A stretch of 36,183 nucleotides of DNA from Candidatus Mediterraneibacter vanvlietii (GTDB lineage Bacteria > Bacillota > Clostridia > Lachnospirales > Lachnospiraceae), in the NCBI GenBank assembly GCA_019113645.1, contig DXGZ01000096.1, positions 1 through 36,183 of the forward strand. The letters are read 5' to 3'. The translations under genes were made by a program, and so were the position numbers. The notes beneath the pieces are model-generated. The model was not told the origin of the DNA, ran no database searches, and saw only the letters and a list, made by a program, of their open reading frames with translations. Positions 22,771 through 29,978 of this stretch are shown one piece after another (the stretch's first letter is position 1; each line of letters starts with the position of its first letter).

Positions 22771-23198
22771 TTTAATTGTCTGATCCTTTCCTGATAATTG
22801 TCTAATATATCCTGCAATGTAATATTCTCCATCTCTTCCTCGGCTTTTTGCTGTATCTGATCAAAATAATCCTGAAGCGCCAGCTGAATATTAACACCCA
22901 CGCCGCACTCCGGGTTTGTATGGGTATCCAGATGGAGAAGTGGTTTTTCTCCTTCCACAGCTTTGTATACGTCCAGAAGCGTAATCGCAGACGGTTCTCT
23001 GGTCAGTGCAGGTCTGGGATGGCCCTTTACACTGGAGAGGAGCCCTGATTTTCGAAGGGCGGACATCATCTGCCGCACGTAACCGGGATTGGTCCGGATG
23101 CTCTCCGCGATTTTCCCGCTGGACAGAGGACAGCCGCCGCTCAGGGCGATGTAGGCCATGATGTGGACGGCGTCACTTACCTTCGTAGAATACTTCAT
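22767..23198 (-). CDS. Rrf2 family transcriptional regulator, paralogue 1
   Basis: The 143-residue protein starts MKYSTKVSDAVHIMAYIALS and has the Rrf2 winged helix (SSGKIAESIRTNPGYVRQMM, SALRKSGLLSSVKG), then LLDVYKAVEG and HTNPECGVGVNIQ. Iron-sulfur Rrf2 proteins such as IscR and NsrR use three cysteines in the last region; here only one is present there, so cluster binding in the usual way is unlikely. ATG 23198 has GGAGG about 7 bases upstream. It is cotranscribed with pepT and divergent from the sirtuin-like gene, both candidate targets. A close paralogue lies at 25575. Confidence 0.9.
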   Translation of the reverse strand: MKYSTKVSDAVHIMAYIALSGGCPLSSGKIAESIRTNPGYVRQMMSALRKSGLLSSVKGHPRPALTREPSAITLLDVYKAVEGEKPLLHLDTHTNPECGVGVNIQLALQDYFDQIQQKAEEEMENITLQDILDNYQERIRQLK

Positions 23199-23220
23199 CT
23201 TGTTTCCTCCTTGAGAATGA

Positions 23221-23374
23221 CAGTTCAGCCCGCGCCATTCGCAAAGCCGCACTGGCGTGCTTACTGCGTCTGCGCCGCTTCTTTGCTCATATGCCGGCGC
23301 TCAGCTCATCCCGGCGAGCAGGCTGATTTTTATGCAAGCATAAATCAGCCCTTCCCTCCGGGATGGCTAAACTG
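23221..23374 (-). promoter_or_regulatory. highly structured leader of rrf2-pepT containing repeat copy C
   Basis: In the mRNA sense the segment starts CAGTTTAGCC (23365-23374) and ends GGCTGAACTG (23221-23230), which pair over 10 bp. Inside are a perfect ATCCCGG/CCGGGAT stem (23308-23314 with 23358-23364), a long GGCTGATTTATGC-type hairpin (23321-23350), a GCGCCG/CGGCGC stem (23272-23277 with 23295-23300) and the GCAC-GCCA-GTGC core hairpin. The predicted transcription start is near 23382, so the whole fold lies in the leader. It could be a regulatory RNA or a miniature inverted-repeat element. Confidence 0.55.
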
Positions 23375-23388
23375 TTAGTGTTAAAAAT

Positions 23389-23431
23389 ATTATAACAGCA
23401 CATTGACAGATATACAAGGTAATGGTAAACT
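23389..23431. promoter_or_regulatory. overlapping divergent promoters of rrf2 (minus) and the sirtuin-like gene (plus)
   Basis: On the minus strand TTGTAT (23412-23417) and a perfect TATAAT (23389-23394) are 17 bases apart and would drive rrf2-pepT. On the plus strand TTGACA (23403-23408) and a weaker TAAACT (23426-23431), also 17 apart, could drive the sirtuin-like gene. The two promoters overlap, so binding at one should affect the other. Confidence 0.55.
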
Positions 23432-23482
23432 GACAATGATGTTAGAATATAAATAACAACAAACGGAGAGGAAGTAAATATC

Positions 23483-24448
23483 ATGAGTTTTTATGAAGAT
23501 CTTGTCATGCAGACACAGATGAATTATTCCAGATATTACAGTGTTTATGCATCAGGCGGTACACCCTACGAATTATCTGATAAGAAACCGCTGCCTTATA
23601 AAGAACAGATAGAAGAGCTTGTCCGGCAGGTGAAAGAGGCAGAGTGCGTTATAGTGGGCGGTGCCTCCGGTCTGTCCGCAGCGGGCGGCGGTGATTTCTA
23701 TTATGGAGATACTCCGTCTTACCGTAAATATTTTGGAAAATTTGCGGAAAAGTATGGTTTCAAAGGCGCTTTTGACGGGATGATGCATCCGTTTACAACG
23801 AGGGAAGAATACTGGGGATACCTTGCGACTTTCCTGAATACGACTCTTCATGCACCGGTGAGAAAAACCTATCTGGATCTGGATGCGGTGCTCAAAGGAA
23901 AAGAATTTTTCATTCTGACTACGAATCAGGACACACAGTTCGTCAAGCTGTATCCGGAGGAAAAGGTCAGTGAGATCCAGGGAGACCACCGTTTCTTCCA
24001 GTGTTCAAAATGCTGCTGTGACGATACATGGGATGCGGTGAAACCAGTGGATGATATGATTCGTGCCATGGGCGACGGGACATATATTCCCACAGAGCTG
24101 ATCCCGCGCTGTCCCCACTGCGGTGCAGAGGCATTTCCGTGGGTGAGAGGGTACGGCAATTTCCTCCAGGGCAGAAAGTATAATGAAGAGTATGAAAAAA
24201 TATCAAAATACATCATGGACAATGGAAAGAAAAAGATTCTTTTTCTGGAACTGGGGGTCGGAAGAATGACTCCTATGTTTATTCAGGAGCCGTTCTGGAA
24301 TCTGACGATGAATCTGCCGGATGCAAGATATATCGCGGTAAACGATAAGTATGCTTTCCTGCCAAAGGATATAGAGGATAAAGGCATGGCTATTTGTGGA
24401 GATATTGGGAAAGTGCTGGAGGACGCGGCAAAGGGGATGGAGGAATAG
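23483..24448 (+). CDS. sirtuin-like protein with Gln in place of the catalytic His
   Basis: The 321-residue protein has the Sir2 NAD-binding start (CVIVGGASGLSAAGGGDFYY, residues 55-74), the TTNQD motif (147-151) and a four-cysteine zinc site (CSKC at 174-177, CPHC at 210-213). In place of the catalytic His-Gly it reads SEIQGDH, putting Gln166 there. Class M sirtuins (SirTM), which ADP-ribosylate proteins, also carry Gln at this place, so an ADP-ribosyltransferase rather than deacetylase activity is plausible. No macrodomain or lipoate ligase partner is in the window. GGAGAGGAAG precedes the ATG. A second family member follows after 3 bases. Confidence 0.85.
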   Translation: MSFYEDLVMQTQMNYSRYYSVYASGGTPYELSDKKPLPYKEQIEELVRQVKEAECVIVGGASGLSAAGGGDFYYGDTPSYRKYFGKFAEKYGFKGAFDGMMHPFTTREEYWGYLATFLNTTLHAPVRKTYLDLDAVLKGKEFFILTTNQDTQFVKLYPEEKVSEIQGDHRFFQCSKCCCDDTWDAVKPVDDMIRAMGDGTYIPTELIPRCPHCGAEAFPWVRGYGNFLQGRKYNEEYEKISKYIMDNGKKKILFLELGVGRMTPMFIQEPFWNLTMNLPDARYIAVNDKYAFLPKDIEDKGMAICGDIGKVLEDAAKGMEE

Positions 24449-24451
24449 ATC

Positions 24452-25300
24452 ATGAATGATAAAGATATGAAATTCAATGAGATTGCAGAAAAGATCAGAG
24501 AAGCTGACGCTATCCTGATCGGAGCCAGCAACGGCCTGTCTATCACTGAAGGGCTGCATCTTTTCGCAGACAATCAGGCGTTTGAAGAACTTTTTGGCGA
24601 CCTGAAACGAAAATACGGGCTTCAGTGCATCCTTCACGGAATGGGAGCCCACTGGCCGTCAGAAGAGGAAAAGTGGGGATTCTGGAGCCGGCTGATCCAT
24701 CACTATTGCGGGGAGTACAAGGAGACTCCGGTGATGGCAGATCTGAAAAGGGTTGTGGGAGAGAAAGATTATTTTATAGTTACATCCAACGGGGAGTGTC
24801 ATTTTGAAATGTGCGGATTCGATCCTGGGAAAATCTATGAGATCGAGGGAAACTGGCTTACCATGCAGTGTGCATCACGTTGCCATGATACCGTTTATCC
24901 GTCTTTTGAACTGACGGAGAAAATGGCAGCAGCGGAGCGGGATGGGAGAATTCCCTCAGATATGGTTCCCAGGTGCCCTGTCTGCGGCGGCCCCATGCAG
25001 ATCCATATGGAAGGAGACCGGAATCTTATTCCGGATACGGCGTCTAAGAGCCGGATGGAGGCATTTTTTCAGAAATATCACGGGAAGAAACTGGTTATTC
25101 TGGAGCTTGGTATTGGCTGGAGAAACCAGCTGATCAAAGCCCCGCTGATGAGTCTGGCCGCACAGGAACCGGAGGCGGCTTATATTACTGTGAATCTTGG
25201 AGAAATTTACATATCGGATGAGATACGGGAAAAGTCATACGGGCTGGACGGCGATCTGGCAGCAATCCTCAGAGATTTGTCTGAGGTGCTCCGGCGCTGA
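24452..25300 (+). CDS. divergent sirtuin-like protein with Glu in place of the catalytic His
   Basis: The 282-residue protein resembles its upstream neighbour: ILIGASNGLSITEG (21-34) at the NAD-binding start, YFIVTSNGECHF in place of the TTNQD strand, and a CASRC (140-144) plus CPVCGG zinc site. The catalytic His position reads YEIEGNW, i.e. Glu132, and the Asp of TTNQD is changed. It may therefore be inactive or act as a partner of the first protein. GGAGGAATAG lies upstream and the start follows the previous stop by 3 bases, so the pair is one operon. The end overlaps, antisense, a decayed third member. Confidence 0.82.
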   Translation: MNDKDMKFNEIAEKIREADAILIGASNGLSITEGLHLFADNQAFEELFGDLKRKYGLQCILHGMGAHWPSEEEKWGFWSRLIHHYCGEYKETPVMADLKRVVGEKDYFIVTSNGECHFEMCGFDPGKIYEIEGNWLTMQCASRCHDTVYPSFELTEKMAAAERDGRIPSDMVPRCPVCGGPMQIHMEGDRNLIPDTASKSRMEAFFQKYHGKKLVILELGIGWRNQLIKAPLMSLAAQEPEAAYITVNLGEIYISDEIREKSYGLDGDLAAILRDLSEVLRR

Positions 25301-25302
25301 CG

Positions 25303-25486
25303 AGGGCTTTTTATTCAGGCAGGCATAAAATACCTGTGGATTTTTTTCTGTCATACTCCAGAAAGGCAGCTTGATCACACCCGGTGTCATTTCGCCTACA
25401 CCCAGTTCCAGAAGAGTTTTTTCTACAAGTATCTCTGTATTTTTCAGATGTGTCGTATTGTCAGTTGCAGCTTGTACGGCAAACAT
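25303..25486 (-). pseudogene. C-terminal remnant of another sirtuin-like protein
   Basis: The minus-strand frame reads LLELGVGEMTPGVIKLPFWS followed by MTEKNPQVFYACLN, the C-terminal segment of the sirtuin-like family, convergent with the intact pair. Its first residues (MFAVQAATDNTTHLKNTEIL) follow an AAGGAAG sequence, as if an original start has been joined to the C terminus by a large internal deletion. The frame continues to 25235 only through antisense sequence of the neighbour. Confidence 0.6.
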
Positions 25487-25535
25487 AGTTGACTTCCTTT
25501 CTTTACGATGTTATTTTTAAAATTACATGGCGGAT

Positions 25536-25551
25536 TATAATTTATAAATTA
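25536..25551 (+). promoter_or_regulatory. -10 element and palindromic operator of rrf2 paralogue 2
   Basis: A perfect TATAAT at 25536-25541 overlaps the perfect 14-bp palindrome TAATTTATAAATTA at 25538-25551. No clear -35 is seen 17 bases upstream. A palindrome on the -10 just ahead of an Rrf2 gene suggests an autorepression site. Confidence 0.5.
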
Positions 25552-25574
25552 CAAGATGCAAATGGAGATGAAGT

Positions 25575-26045
25575 TTGTACATGAAGTATTCAACAAAGTT
25601 AAGCGATACGATCCACCTGCTTTCTTTTCTCTGCCTGGGGGAAGGGAAAAAAATGACCAGCGCAAGGATCGCAGAAAGTGTAAAGACAAATCCGGCTTAT
25701 ATCAGGCAGTTGATGTCTGCATTGAAAAAAGCCGGATTGATCTCTACTGTGCAGGGACAGGCGCAGGCTGCGCTGACGCGCTCCGCAGAACAGATAACTA
25801 TGCTCGACATCTACCGTGCGGTCGAGGGAGATAAACCGCTTCTGCATCTGGATATCCACACAAATCCGGAGTGCGGCGTAGGGGTTAATATCCAGCTTGC
25901 AGCCGGAGATTTTTACCGGGAGGTGCAGGAGGCAGCAGAGAAGAAGATGCAGGAGATCAGCCTTCAGGATATCATCGACAGATTTTATGAGAGAATCGGG
26001 ACGGAAGAAATTGATCTCGCTACAGATATAGAAAAACAGGCATGA
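25575..26045 (+). CDS. Rrf2 family transcriptional regulator, paralogue 2
   Basis: The ~155-residue protein is a close paralogue of the product at 22767-23198: MKYSTKLSDTIHLLSFLCLG, ARIAESVKTNPAYIRQLMSA, LDIYRAVEGDKPLLHLDIHT and NPECGVGVNIQL. The single Cys in the last segment again argues against a three-cysteine iron-sulfur site. The start is a choice: GGAG at 25564-25567 is 7 bases from TTG 25575 but 13 from ATG 25581, while alignment with the paralogue supports ATG 25581. It precedes the patatin-like gene by about 55 bases and may regulate that gene and the sirtuin cluster. Confidence 0.88.
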   Translation: MYMKYSTKLSDTIHLLSFLCLGEGKKMTSARIAESVKTNPAYIRQLMSALKKAGLISTVQGQAQAALTRSAEQITMLDIYRAVEGDKPLLHLDIHTNPECGVGVNIQLAAGDFYREVQEAAEKKMQEISLQDIIDRFYERIGTEEIDLATDIEKQA

Positions 26046-26100
26046 CTGCAGACAGATGACAGAACGATGACAAAAAGAGAACAAAATGGAGGAGATCAAA

Positions 26101-26964
26101 ATGGAGAAACAGAAGAAAATCGGGCTTGTAGTAGAAGGCGGCGGTATGAAATGCGCATATAATGCAGGCATTCTGGATGCTTTTCTGGATCAGGGGATCA
26201 CCTTTGACTACTGTATCGGTGTATCCGGAGGATCGGGAAATGTAGCGTCTTATGTGGCGGGGCAGAGAGGCAGGAATCTCAGGTTTTTTACAGACCATAT
26301 CCATTCACCGAAGTATTTCGGGCTGAAAAGCCTGCTCAGGACGGGTAATCTGTTCGGGCTTGAATACATTTATGCTGAACTGACGAATTCCACAGGAGAG
26401 GATCCGCTGGATTTTGCGGCGATCATGAAGAATCCCGCGGAATATGAAGTTGTGGCGACGAATGCTTTGACCGGGGAGGCTGAGTATTTCGGAAAAGAAG
26501 ATATGAAACAGGATGACTACAGGCCGATCATGGCGTCCAGCGCGATCCCTGCGGCCTGCCGCCCGGTAGAGATCAACGGTGTTCCTTATTATGATGGAGG
26601 CATTGCCGATGCTATTCCGGTGCGCCATGCGTTAGAACAAGGGTGTGATCGTCTGGTGGTGATCTTGTCCAAACGGCGGGATTATGTAAGAAAGCCTCAG
26701 GGAATGCGGTTCCTGTATTCCCGTCTCTGCCGGAAATATCCGAAGATCATAGAGGCGATCGACCAGAGACATATTACATATGCGAAAAATCAGAAAGAAG
26801 TATTTGATCTGGAAAAGGAAGGAAAGGCATTTGTCTTTGCGCCCAGTGAGCCGATCAAAGTGGGAACCTATTCCATGGATGAAGAGACAGAGCGGAAACT
26901 GTATGATCTGGGAATGAGAGATTTCGCGGATCAGCAGGAGGCTCTAAAAAAGTTTATGAGCTGA
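26101..26964 (+). CDS. patatin-like phospholipase family protein
   Basis: The 287-residue protein has the patatin oxyanion loop (VVEGGGMKCAYNAGIL, about 9-24), the nucleophile elbow GVSGGSGN with the catalytic Ser, and the catalytic Asp in YYDGGIADAIPV, so the Ser-Asp dyad is intact. Members are lipid acyl hydrolases acting at the cytoplasmic membrane face; the substrate is unknown. ATG 26101 is preferred over ATG 26086 because GGAGGAG at 26088-26094 is 6 bases upstream. It follows rrf2 paralogue 2 and precedes the radical SAM pair by 13 bases, so the four genes may form one transcript. Confidence 0.9.
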   Translation: MEKQKKIGLVVEGGGMKCAYNAGILDAFLDQGITFDYCIGVSGGSGNVASYVAGQRGRNLRFFTDHIHSPKYFGLKSLLRTGNLFGLEYIYAELTNSTGEDPLDFAAIMKNPAEYEVVATNALTGEAEYFGKEDMKQDDYRPIMASSAIPAACRPVEINGVPYYDGGIADAIPVRHALEQGCDRLVVILSKRRDYVRKPQGMRFLYSRLCRKYPKIIEAIDQRHITYAKNQKEVFDLEKEGKAFVFAPSEPIKVGTYSMDEETERKLYDLGMRDFADQQEALKKFMS

Positions 26965-26977
26965 AGGGAGATTGCAT

Positions 26978-27670
26978 ATGGCTGTTTGTATTAAAGACCA
27001 GATCCAGAATATGAATCTTGTGATCGGCTGTACCATTGGGTGCAGTTACTGTTATGCGAGAAATAATGTCCGTCGGTTTCATATGACGGAGGATTTTTCC
27101 AGACCGGAATATTTTCCCGGAAAACTGAGACTGATGGACAGAAAACGTCCACAGAATCTGCTGCTTACAGGGATGAGCGATTTTTCAGACTGGAACCCGG
27201 AATGGAGAGAAGAAGTGTTTGCCAGAATCGCACGGAATCCTCAGCATCAGTATATCTTTCTCACCAAACGGCCGGAGAAGATCCAGTTTTCCACAGAGCT
27301 TGATAATGTCTGGTTCGGAGTAACGGTGACGTCTGCGAAGGAGAAGGGACGGATTCAGGCGATGCGTGAGCATATCAGGGCGAAACACTATCAGGTCAGC
27401 TTTGAGCCCATGTTTGATGACATCGGAGAAGTGGACTTTACCGGGATCGAGTGGATCGTGGTCGGTACGGAAACCGGACGCCGGAAGGGAAAATCAGAGT
27501 CAAAGCCGGAATGGGTGTGGAATCTGACGGATCAGGCGCACAGTCTCGGCATTCCTGTGTTTATGAAGGAAGACCTTCTTCCTGTCATGGGAGAAGAGCA
27601 GATGGTCCAGGAACTGCCGCAGGTATTTTATGATGTTTTGGAGGAGCAGAAAGCATGGAAGAGCAGGTAA
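26978..27670 (+). CDS. radical SAM mobile pair protein A
   Basis: The 230-residue protein has an early cluster CTIGCSYCYARN (residues ~18-29), a CxxxCxxC-type radical SAM motif, then LLLTGMSDFSDWNPEWREE, YIFLTKRPEKI and FGVTVTSAKEKGRI. It fits the 'mobile pair A' group, which is always followed by a second radical SAM protein. Its reaction is unknown. ATG 26978 has AGGGAG 7 bases upstream; TTG 26972 is less likely. Its C terminus overlaps the next gene by 16 bases. It is distantly similar in layout to the DUF5131 protein at 607-1482. Confidence 0.85.
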   Translation: MAVCIKDQIQNMNLVIGCTIGCSYCYARNNVRRFHMTEDFSRPEYFPGKLRLMDRKRPQNLLLTGMSDFSDWNPEWREEVFARIARNPQHQYIFLTKRPEKIQFSTELDNVWFGVTVTSAKEKGRIQAMREHIRAKHYQVSFEPMFDDIGEVDFTGIEWIVVGTETGRRKGKSESKPEWVWNLTDQAHSLGIPVFMKEDLLPVMGEEQMVQELPQVFYDVLEEQKAWKSR

Positions 27671-28581
27671 AGGAAAGCAGTATTCTGATCCGGGAAGTGG
27701 AGACAAAGAATATTATGACAAAATCCACCCTGCCGGTAGGAGGATATTCCGTAAATCCGTATGTGGGATGTACCCATGGCTGTAAATACTGCTATGCCTC
27801 ATTTATGAAGCGGTTTACAGGTCATGCTGAGCAGTGGGGCACTTTCCTTGATGTGAAACGCTGGCCGACGATCAAAAATCCATGGAAATACAGAGGGCAG
27901 AGAGTGGTTATCGGTTCGGTAACCGATGGATATAATCCGCAGGAAGAGCAGTTCGGGAATACCCGTCGGATTCTGGAGCAGCTGAAAGGAAGCGGCGCAG
28001 AGATACTTATCTGCACCAAATCGGACCTGGTCGTCCGGGATCTGGAGCTGCTGAAAACACTGGGAAAGGTTACGGTATCCTGGTCTATAAATACACTGGA
28101 TGAGCAGTTCCGGGCGGATATGGATCAGGCAGTCAGCATAGAACGACGGCTCGCGGCGATGAAAAAGGTCTACGATGCCGGAATACGAACCGTCTGTTTC
28201 ATTTCTCCTGTATTTCCCGGCATCACAGATTTTGAAGCAATCTTTGAAAGAGTCAGGAATCAGTGTGATCTGGTGTGGCTGGAAAATCTGAACCTGCGGG
28301 GTGGGTTTAAAAAAGATATTATGGATTACATTCAAGAAAAATATCCGGATCTTGTACCTCTCTACGATGCCATCTATAACAAAAAAGACCGCAGTTATTT
28401 CCAGATGCTTGAAGAGAAAGCAAAACGGCTGGCAAGAAACAATAATTGTCCGTTTGTAGACAATGAGCTGCCTTACGGACGTGCGGAACAGGGGCATCCC
28501 GTAATTGTCGACTATTTCTATCATGAAGAAGTCAGAGGATCAGAGAATACCGGAAAACGGCGGAACCTGAAAAATTCTTGA
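27655..28581 (+). CDS. radical SAM mobile pair protein B
   Basis: The 308-residue protein contains VNPYVGCTHGCKYCYASFMK (about 37-56), a CxxxCxxC site that binds the 4Fe-4S cluster and S-adenosylmethionine, followed by VVIGSVTDGYNPQEEQ and a TIM-barrel-like series of strands (EILICTKSDLV, TVSWSINTLDEQ, VCFISPVFPGITD). It is the second half of the 'radical SAM mobile pair', found in varied genomic settings; the substrate is not known. Its start lies inside protein A, giving translational coupling. The family is often reported near a regulator; here a minus-strand TetR gene follows. Confidence 0.87.
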   Translation: MEEQVKESSILIREVETKNIMTKSTLPVGGYSVNPYVGCTHGCKYCYASFMKRFTGHAEQWGTFLDVKRWPTIKNPWKYRGQRVVIGSVTDGYNPQEEQFGNTRRILEQLKGSGAEILICTKSDLVVRDLELLKTLGKVTVSWSINTLDEQFRADMDQAVSIERRLAAMKKVYDAGIRTVCFISPVFPGITDFEAIFERVRNQCDLVWLENLNLRGGFKKDIMDYIQEKYPDLVPLYDAIYNKKDRSYFQMLEEKAKRLARNNNCPFVDNELPYGRAEQGHPVIVDYFYHEEVRGSENTGKRRNLKNS

Positions 28582-28620
28582 TAAAAACGGAAAAGTGTCA
28601 ACGCGCGGAGACGGCTCTTT

Positions 28621-29274
28621 TTAGAAGCCATCTTCCTCTTTTTTGTTCTGTTCGTCGAGCCTTTCGAATCCGCCGGACATGAACCTGAGCAGCATGGAGT
28701 GAACTTTATACCACGTGTCATTTTTCTTCCAGTTCAGCGCTTTGTTGACATTATATGTTCCTGTGATGATGAACAGGGTGAGAAGCTCTGCTTCCTTTTT
28801 TGAAAGATTTAAAACTTTCATAAAGACGGGGGAGAGTTTCTTTCTCTGACACTGAAAGATCCGGTTTACTACGTAGTTGGAGATCGTTTCATCGTGGAAG
28901 ATCACCTGGTATTTTGGCAGCTGTGCAACTCTATGGCAGACCGGCAGCAGAGATTCCTTTGCCTTCAGGTGATCCGGCTGCTCTCCGGCCAGGAGCGACA
29001 GCACCTGCAGCACATCATCATCTGGATTTTCGCAGTCCTCTTCGGCCATCTGCAGCGCATCGCCCAGAAGTTCGTCCAGCACTTCCGTGAGAGACTGATA
29101 GTGAAGGTAATATGTTGCTCTGGTGATCTCCGCACGGCGACAGACGTCCGTTACGGTGATCTGCTCGAAATTTTTATCTTCAAGAGCCTCCAGCAGCGCA
29201 TCTTTGATCACATTTTTTGTATATAAAGTCCGCCTGTCTGTTTTCCTGTTTTTTAGTTCTGTGCCTTTGCCCAT
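28621..29274 (-). CDS. TetR/AcrR family transcriptional regulator
   Basis: The 217-residue protein has a TetR N-terminal helix-turn-helix (TKNVIKDALLEALEDKNFEQ, ITVTDVCRRAEITRATYYLH, YQSLTEVLDELL) and a helical ligand domain ending SMLLRFMSGGFERL. GGAGAGGG lies about 7 bases upstream of ATG 29274. It is divergent from the large GH3 gene at 29529, which it probably controls; the ligand might be a sugar-related or host compound, but that is a guess. The gene looks intact and of usual length. Confidence 0.88.
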   Translation of the reverse strand: MGKGTELKNRKTDRRTLYTKNVIKDALLEALEDKNFEQITVTDVCRRAEITRATYYLHYQSLTEVLDELLGDALQMAEEDCENPDDDVLQVLSLLAGEQPDHLKAKESLLPVCHRVAQLPKYQVIFHDETISNYVVNRIFQCQRKKLSPVFMKVLNLSKKEAELLTLFIITGTYNVNKALNWKKNDTWYKVHSMLLRFMSGGFERLDEQNKKEEDGF

Positions 29275-29528
29275 AGCTGTCCCTCTCCTTCCTGAAATTT
29301 GAAATATCTTTTGAAACTTTATAATAGTTTACAAAAAATGAAAAGTGTCAATAAACGTCTGTTTTTCTAAGAACTGTACATTGTGTTTTCTCTGTAAAAA
29401 TACTATCCTAATACTAAACAATATGTCAAGAACTTTTTAAAGTGTAAAAAATTAGACACCTTGATGCCGGATTTGGAAAACGATGAAATTTTTAAAAAGT
29501 TCTAATTCTGGAATGAGGAGGAAATATT
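29275..29528. promoter_or_regulatory. TetR/GH3 divergent intergenic region
   Basis: On the minus strand TTGACA (29424-29429) and TAGTAT (29400-29405), 18 bases apart, form a promoter for the TetR gene. AGAACTTTTTAAA (29429-29441) and its exact complement TTTAAAAAGTTCT (29491-29503) form a 13-bp inverted repeat 49 bases apart; one half overlaps the TetR -35. GTGT/ACAC pairs lie between them. This is a plausible operator pair for TetR binding. A TATAAT at 29320-29325 is present on the plus strand without a well-spaced -35. GAGGAGG precedes the GH3 start. Confidence 0.45.
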
Positions 29529-29978
29529 ATGATAGCTATTCAATGGGAAGACGTTATCGGCGTTCTGCAGACTTGTCAGCCTTACCTGATTGCTCTGGCA
29601 GTGCTCTGGGTGATTGCGGTCATTGTTATGATTGCCTGCAGGAAAGCAAAGAAAAGTAAGAAGAGAATGATCCGGAAATATTCAGGGCTCAGTATGGTAC
29701 TGGCACTTGTGATTATTGTAAACATGATCATCCTCGGACCTATGTATTCCCTGATCGATATGTCGATGGGAAGCGGGACCGTAAGCGACGAGATTACGGA
29801 TGAAGCGATTGAAGTTGCAAATCAGATCGCGGAAGAAGGAATGGTTCTTCTGGAAAATGACGGACTCCTTCCGATCAGCAATCCTTCCAACATCAATCTG
29901 TTTGGCTGGTCGTCAGTAAATCCTGCGTACGGCGGAACCGGATCAGGCGGACTCAATGAGAGCTATATGATAAGGTGA
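29529..29978 (+). CDS. domain-swapped membrane GH3 enzyme, N-terminal part (before frameshift)
   Basis: The 149-residue frame starts with two membrane segments (about 19-37, IALAVLWVIAVIVMIAC, and 53-71, GLSMVLALVIIVNMIILG) separated by a basic loop. It then enters the GH3 C-terminal domain (VANQIAEEGMVLLENDGLLP, NLFGWSSVNPAYGGTGSGGL). It breaks off at SYMIR because of two extra bases in TATAT near 29968; removing them gives SYDKVTLIDSIEDAGF, continuous with the next frame. It is thus the front part of one gene. The frameshift may be a real mutation or an assembly error. The start has GAGGAGG 8 bases upstream. Confidence 0.8.
   Translation: MIAIQWEDVIGVLQTCQPYLIALAVLWVIAVIVMIACRKAKKSKKRMIRKYSGLSMVLALVIIVNMIILGPMYSLIDMSMGSGTVSDEITDEAIEVANQIAEEGMVLLENDGLLPISNPSNINLFGWSSVNPAYGGTGSGGLNESYMIR

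Noticed and set aside
28582-28620. Terminator between the radical SAM pair and the TetR gene
   Set aside because: A T run is present but the best stem I can draw is short and mismatched, so I do not call it.
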